A stretch of 64,000 nt of DNA from Phycisphaeraceae bacterium (GTDB lineage Bacteria; Planctomycetota; Phycisphaerae; Phycisphaerales; Zrk34): assembly GCA_028282805.1 (NCBI GenBank), contig JANQHD010000047.1, forward strand, positions 1 through 64,000, given 5' to 3'. A program made the translations under genes and the position numbers. Shown here piece by piece: positions 63,711 through 64,000 of this stretch (position 1 is its first letter; each line of letters starts with the position of its first letter). Under the pieces are notes generated by a model. The model was not told the DNA's origin. It ran no database searches and saw nothing but the letters and a program-made list of their open reading frames with translations.

Positions 63711-64000
63711 TCATTTGTCCTTCAGCGCCTTGCGCTGCGCCTCGATCAACCGCCCCACCCCCTTGGTCGCCAGGTCGAGCAGCGCGTCGAGCTGCGCCCG
63801 GTCGAACACGCCCGCTTCGCCCGTGCCCTGCACCTCGATGAACTGGCCTCGGTCGTTCATCACCACGTTCATGTCCACGTCGGCCGTGCTGTCGAGTTCG
63901 TAATCCAAGTCGAGGCACGGTTGGCCGTCGCAGATGCCCACGCTCACCGCCGCGACCTCGCCGAGCAACGGGTCGCCTTCGATCAAGCCGTCGGCCTTGG
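63711..64000 (-). CDS. rph: Ribonuclease PH, C-terminal part (partial)
   Basis: The frame ends at TGA 63,711 and runs off the right edge, about 95 residues visible. [52 protein letters not shown] in segments is the RNase PH C-terminal core, with [16 protein letters not shown] containing the metal-binding Asp residues. RNase PH trims tRNA 3' ends using phosphate. The C-terminal helix ends [13 protein letters not shown]. Confidence 0.95.
   Translation of the reverse strand, partial: KADGLIEGDPLLGEVAAVSVGICDGQPCLDLDYELDSTADVDMNVVMNDRGQFIEVQGTGEAGVFDRAQLDALLDLATKGVGRLIEAQRKALKDK

Overview
The window is 64 kb of GC-rich bacterial chromosome, almost fully coding, and about half of it is one flagellar locus. 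I infer a flagellated planctomycete of the Phycisphaerae type. The basis is the high GC, a prepilin-type H-X-G-like protein, PhoD-like and M19 enzymes, the order of the flagellar genes, and dispersed short palindromes. This is inference from style and content; no 16S gene is present.

Layout. 1-3,550: the end of an unidentified gene, a low-GC membrane/coiled-coil protein, a PhoD-like lipoprotein phosphatase, a prepilin-like protein and a ~480-bp gap. 3,551-33,804: a MerR-type HTH protein, a membrane-anchored TPR protein, then the flagellar block on the plus strand: flgN-like, histidine kinase, sigma-54 activator, flgB, flgC, fliE, fliF, fliG, fliH, fliI, fliJ, motE, fliK, flgD, a TIGR02530 protein, flgE, flbD, motA, motB, fliL, fliN, fliO, fliP, fliQ, fliR, flhB, flhA, flhF, flhG, a small membrane protein and fliA. 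It codes for the rod, MS ring, switch (no fliM here), export gate and ATPase, hook, stator, placement GTPases and the motility sigma factor. 33,882-40,322: folK, then a minus-strand chaperone run groEL2-groES-groEL1-dnaJ-grpE-fmdB. 40,585-50,101: a membrane C39-like peptidase, two TauE/SafE permeases around a dienelactone hydrolase and a cysteine desulfurase-like enzyme, a diguanylate cyclase next to a stand-alone MshEN-like protein, PPK2, a bifunctional nuclease and a HhH-GPD glycosylase. 50,130-56,533: a phosphatase/fructosamine kinase pair, miaB, a hicAB toxin-antitoxin pair, an M19 dipeptidase, rpiB and ygfZ. 56,663-64,000: a Bax inhibitor-1 protein, citramalate synthase with its leader, an MBL hydrolase, clpS, a lipoprotein, ychF, a DUF2203 protein and the 3' end of rph.

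Regulation visible in the sequence. A sigma-28 type promoter (TAAG-N15-GTCGATAA) lies before motA and fliA closes the cluster. A sigma-54 like site lies before flgB, directly behind the kinase/sigma-54 activator pair, which suggests a class II/class III flagellar cascade. The citramalate synthase gene has what reads as a full ribosome-mediated attenuator: a promoter, a nearly leaderless 18-codon peptide with five isoleucines, and mutually exclusive hairpins ending in a T-run terminator. hicAB has a perfect dyad over its -10 box.

Repeats. Five arrays of degenerate heptamers (consensus AACYYGR) sit at gene junctions, four of them in the flagellar cluster; one forms the end of fliH and the start region of fliI. 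Two further arrays have period 8. At least three short palindrome families are dispersed, one of them inside reading frames (fliK twice, flhF, and a variant in hicB).
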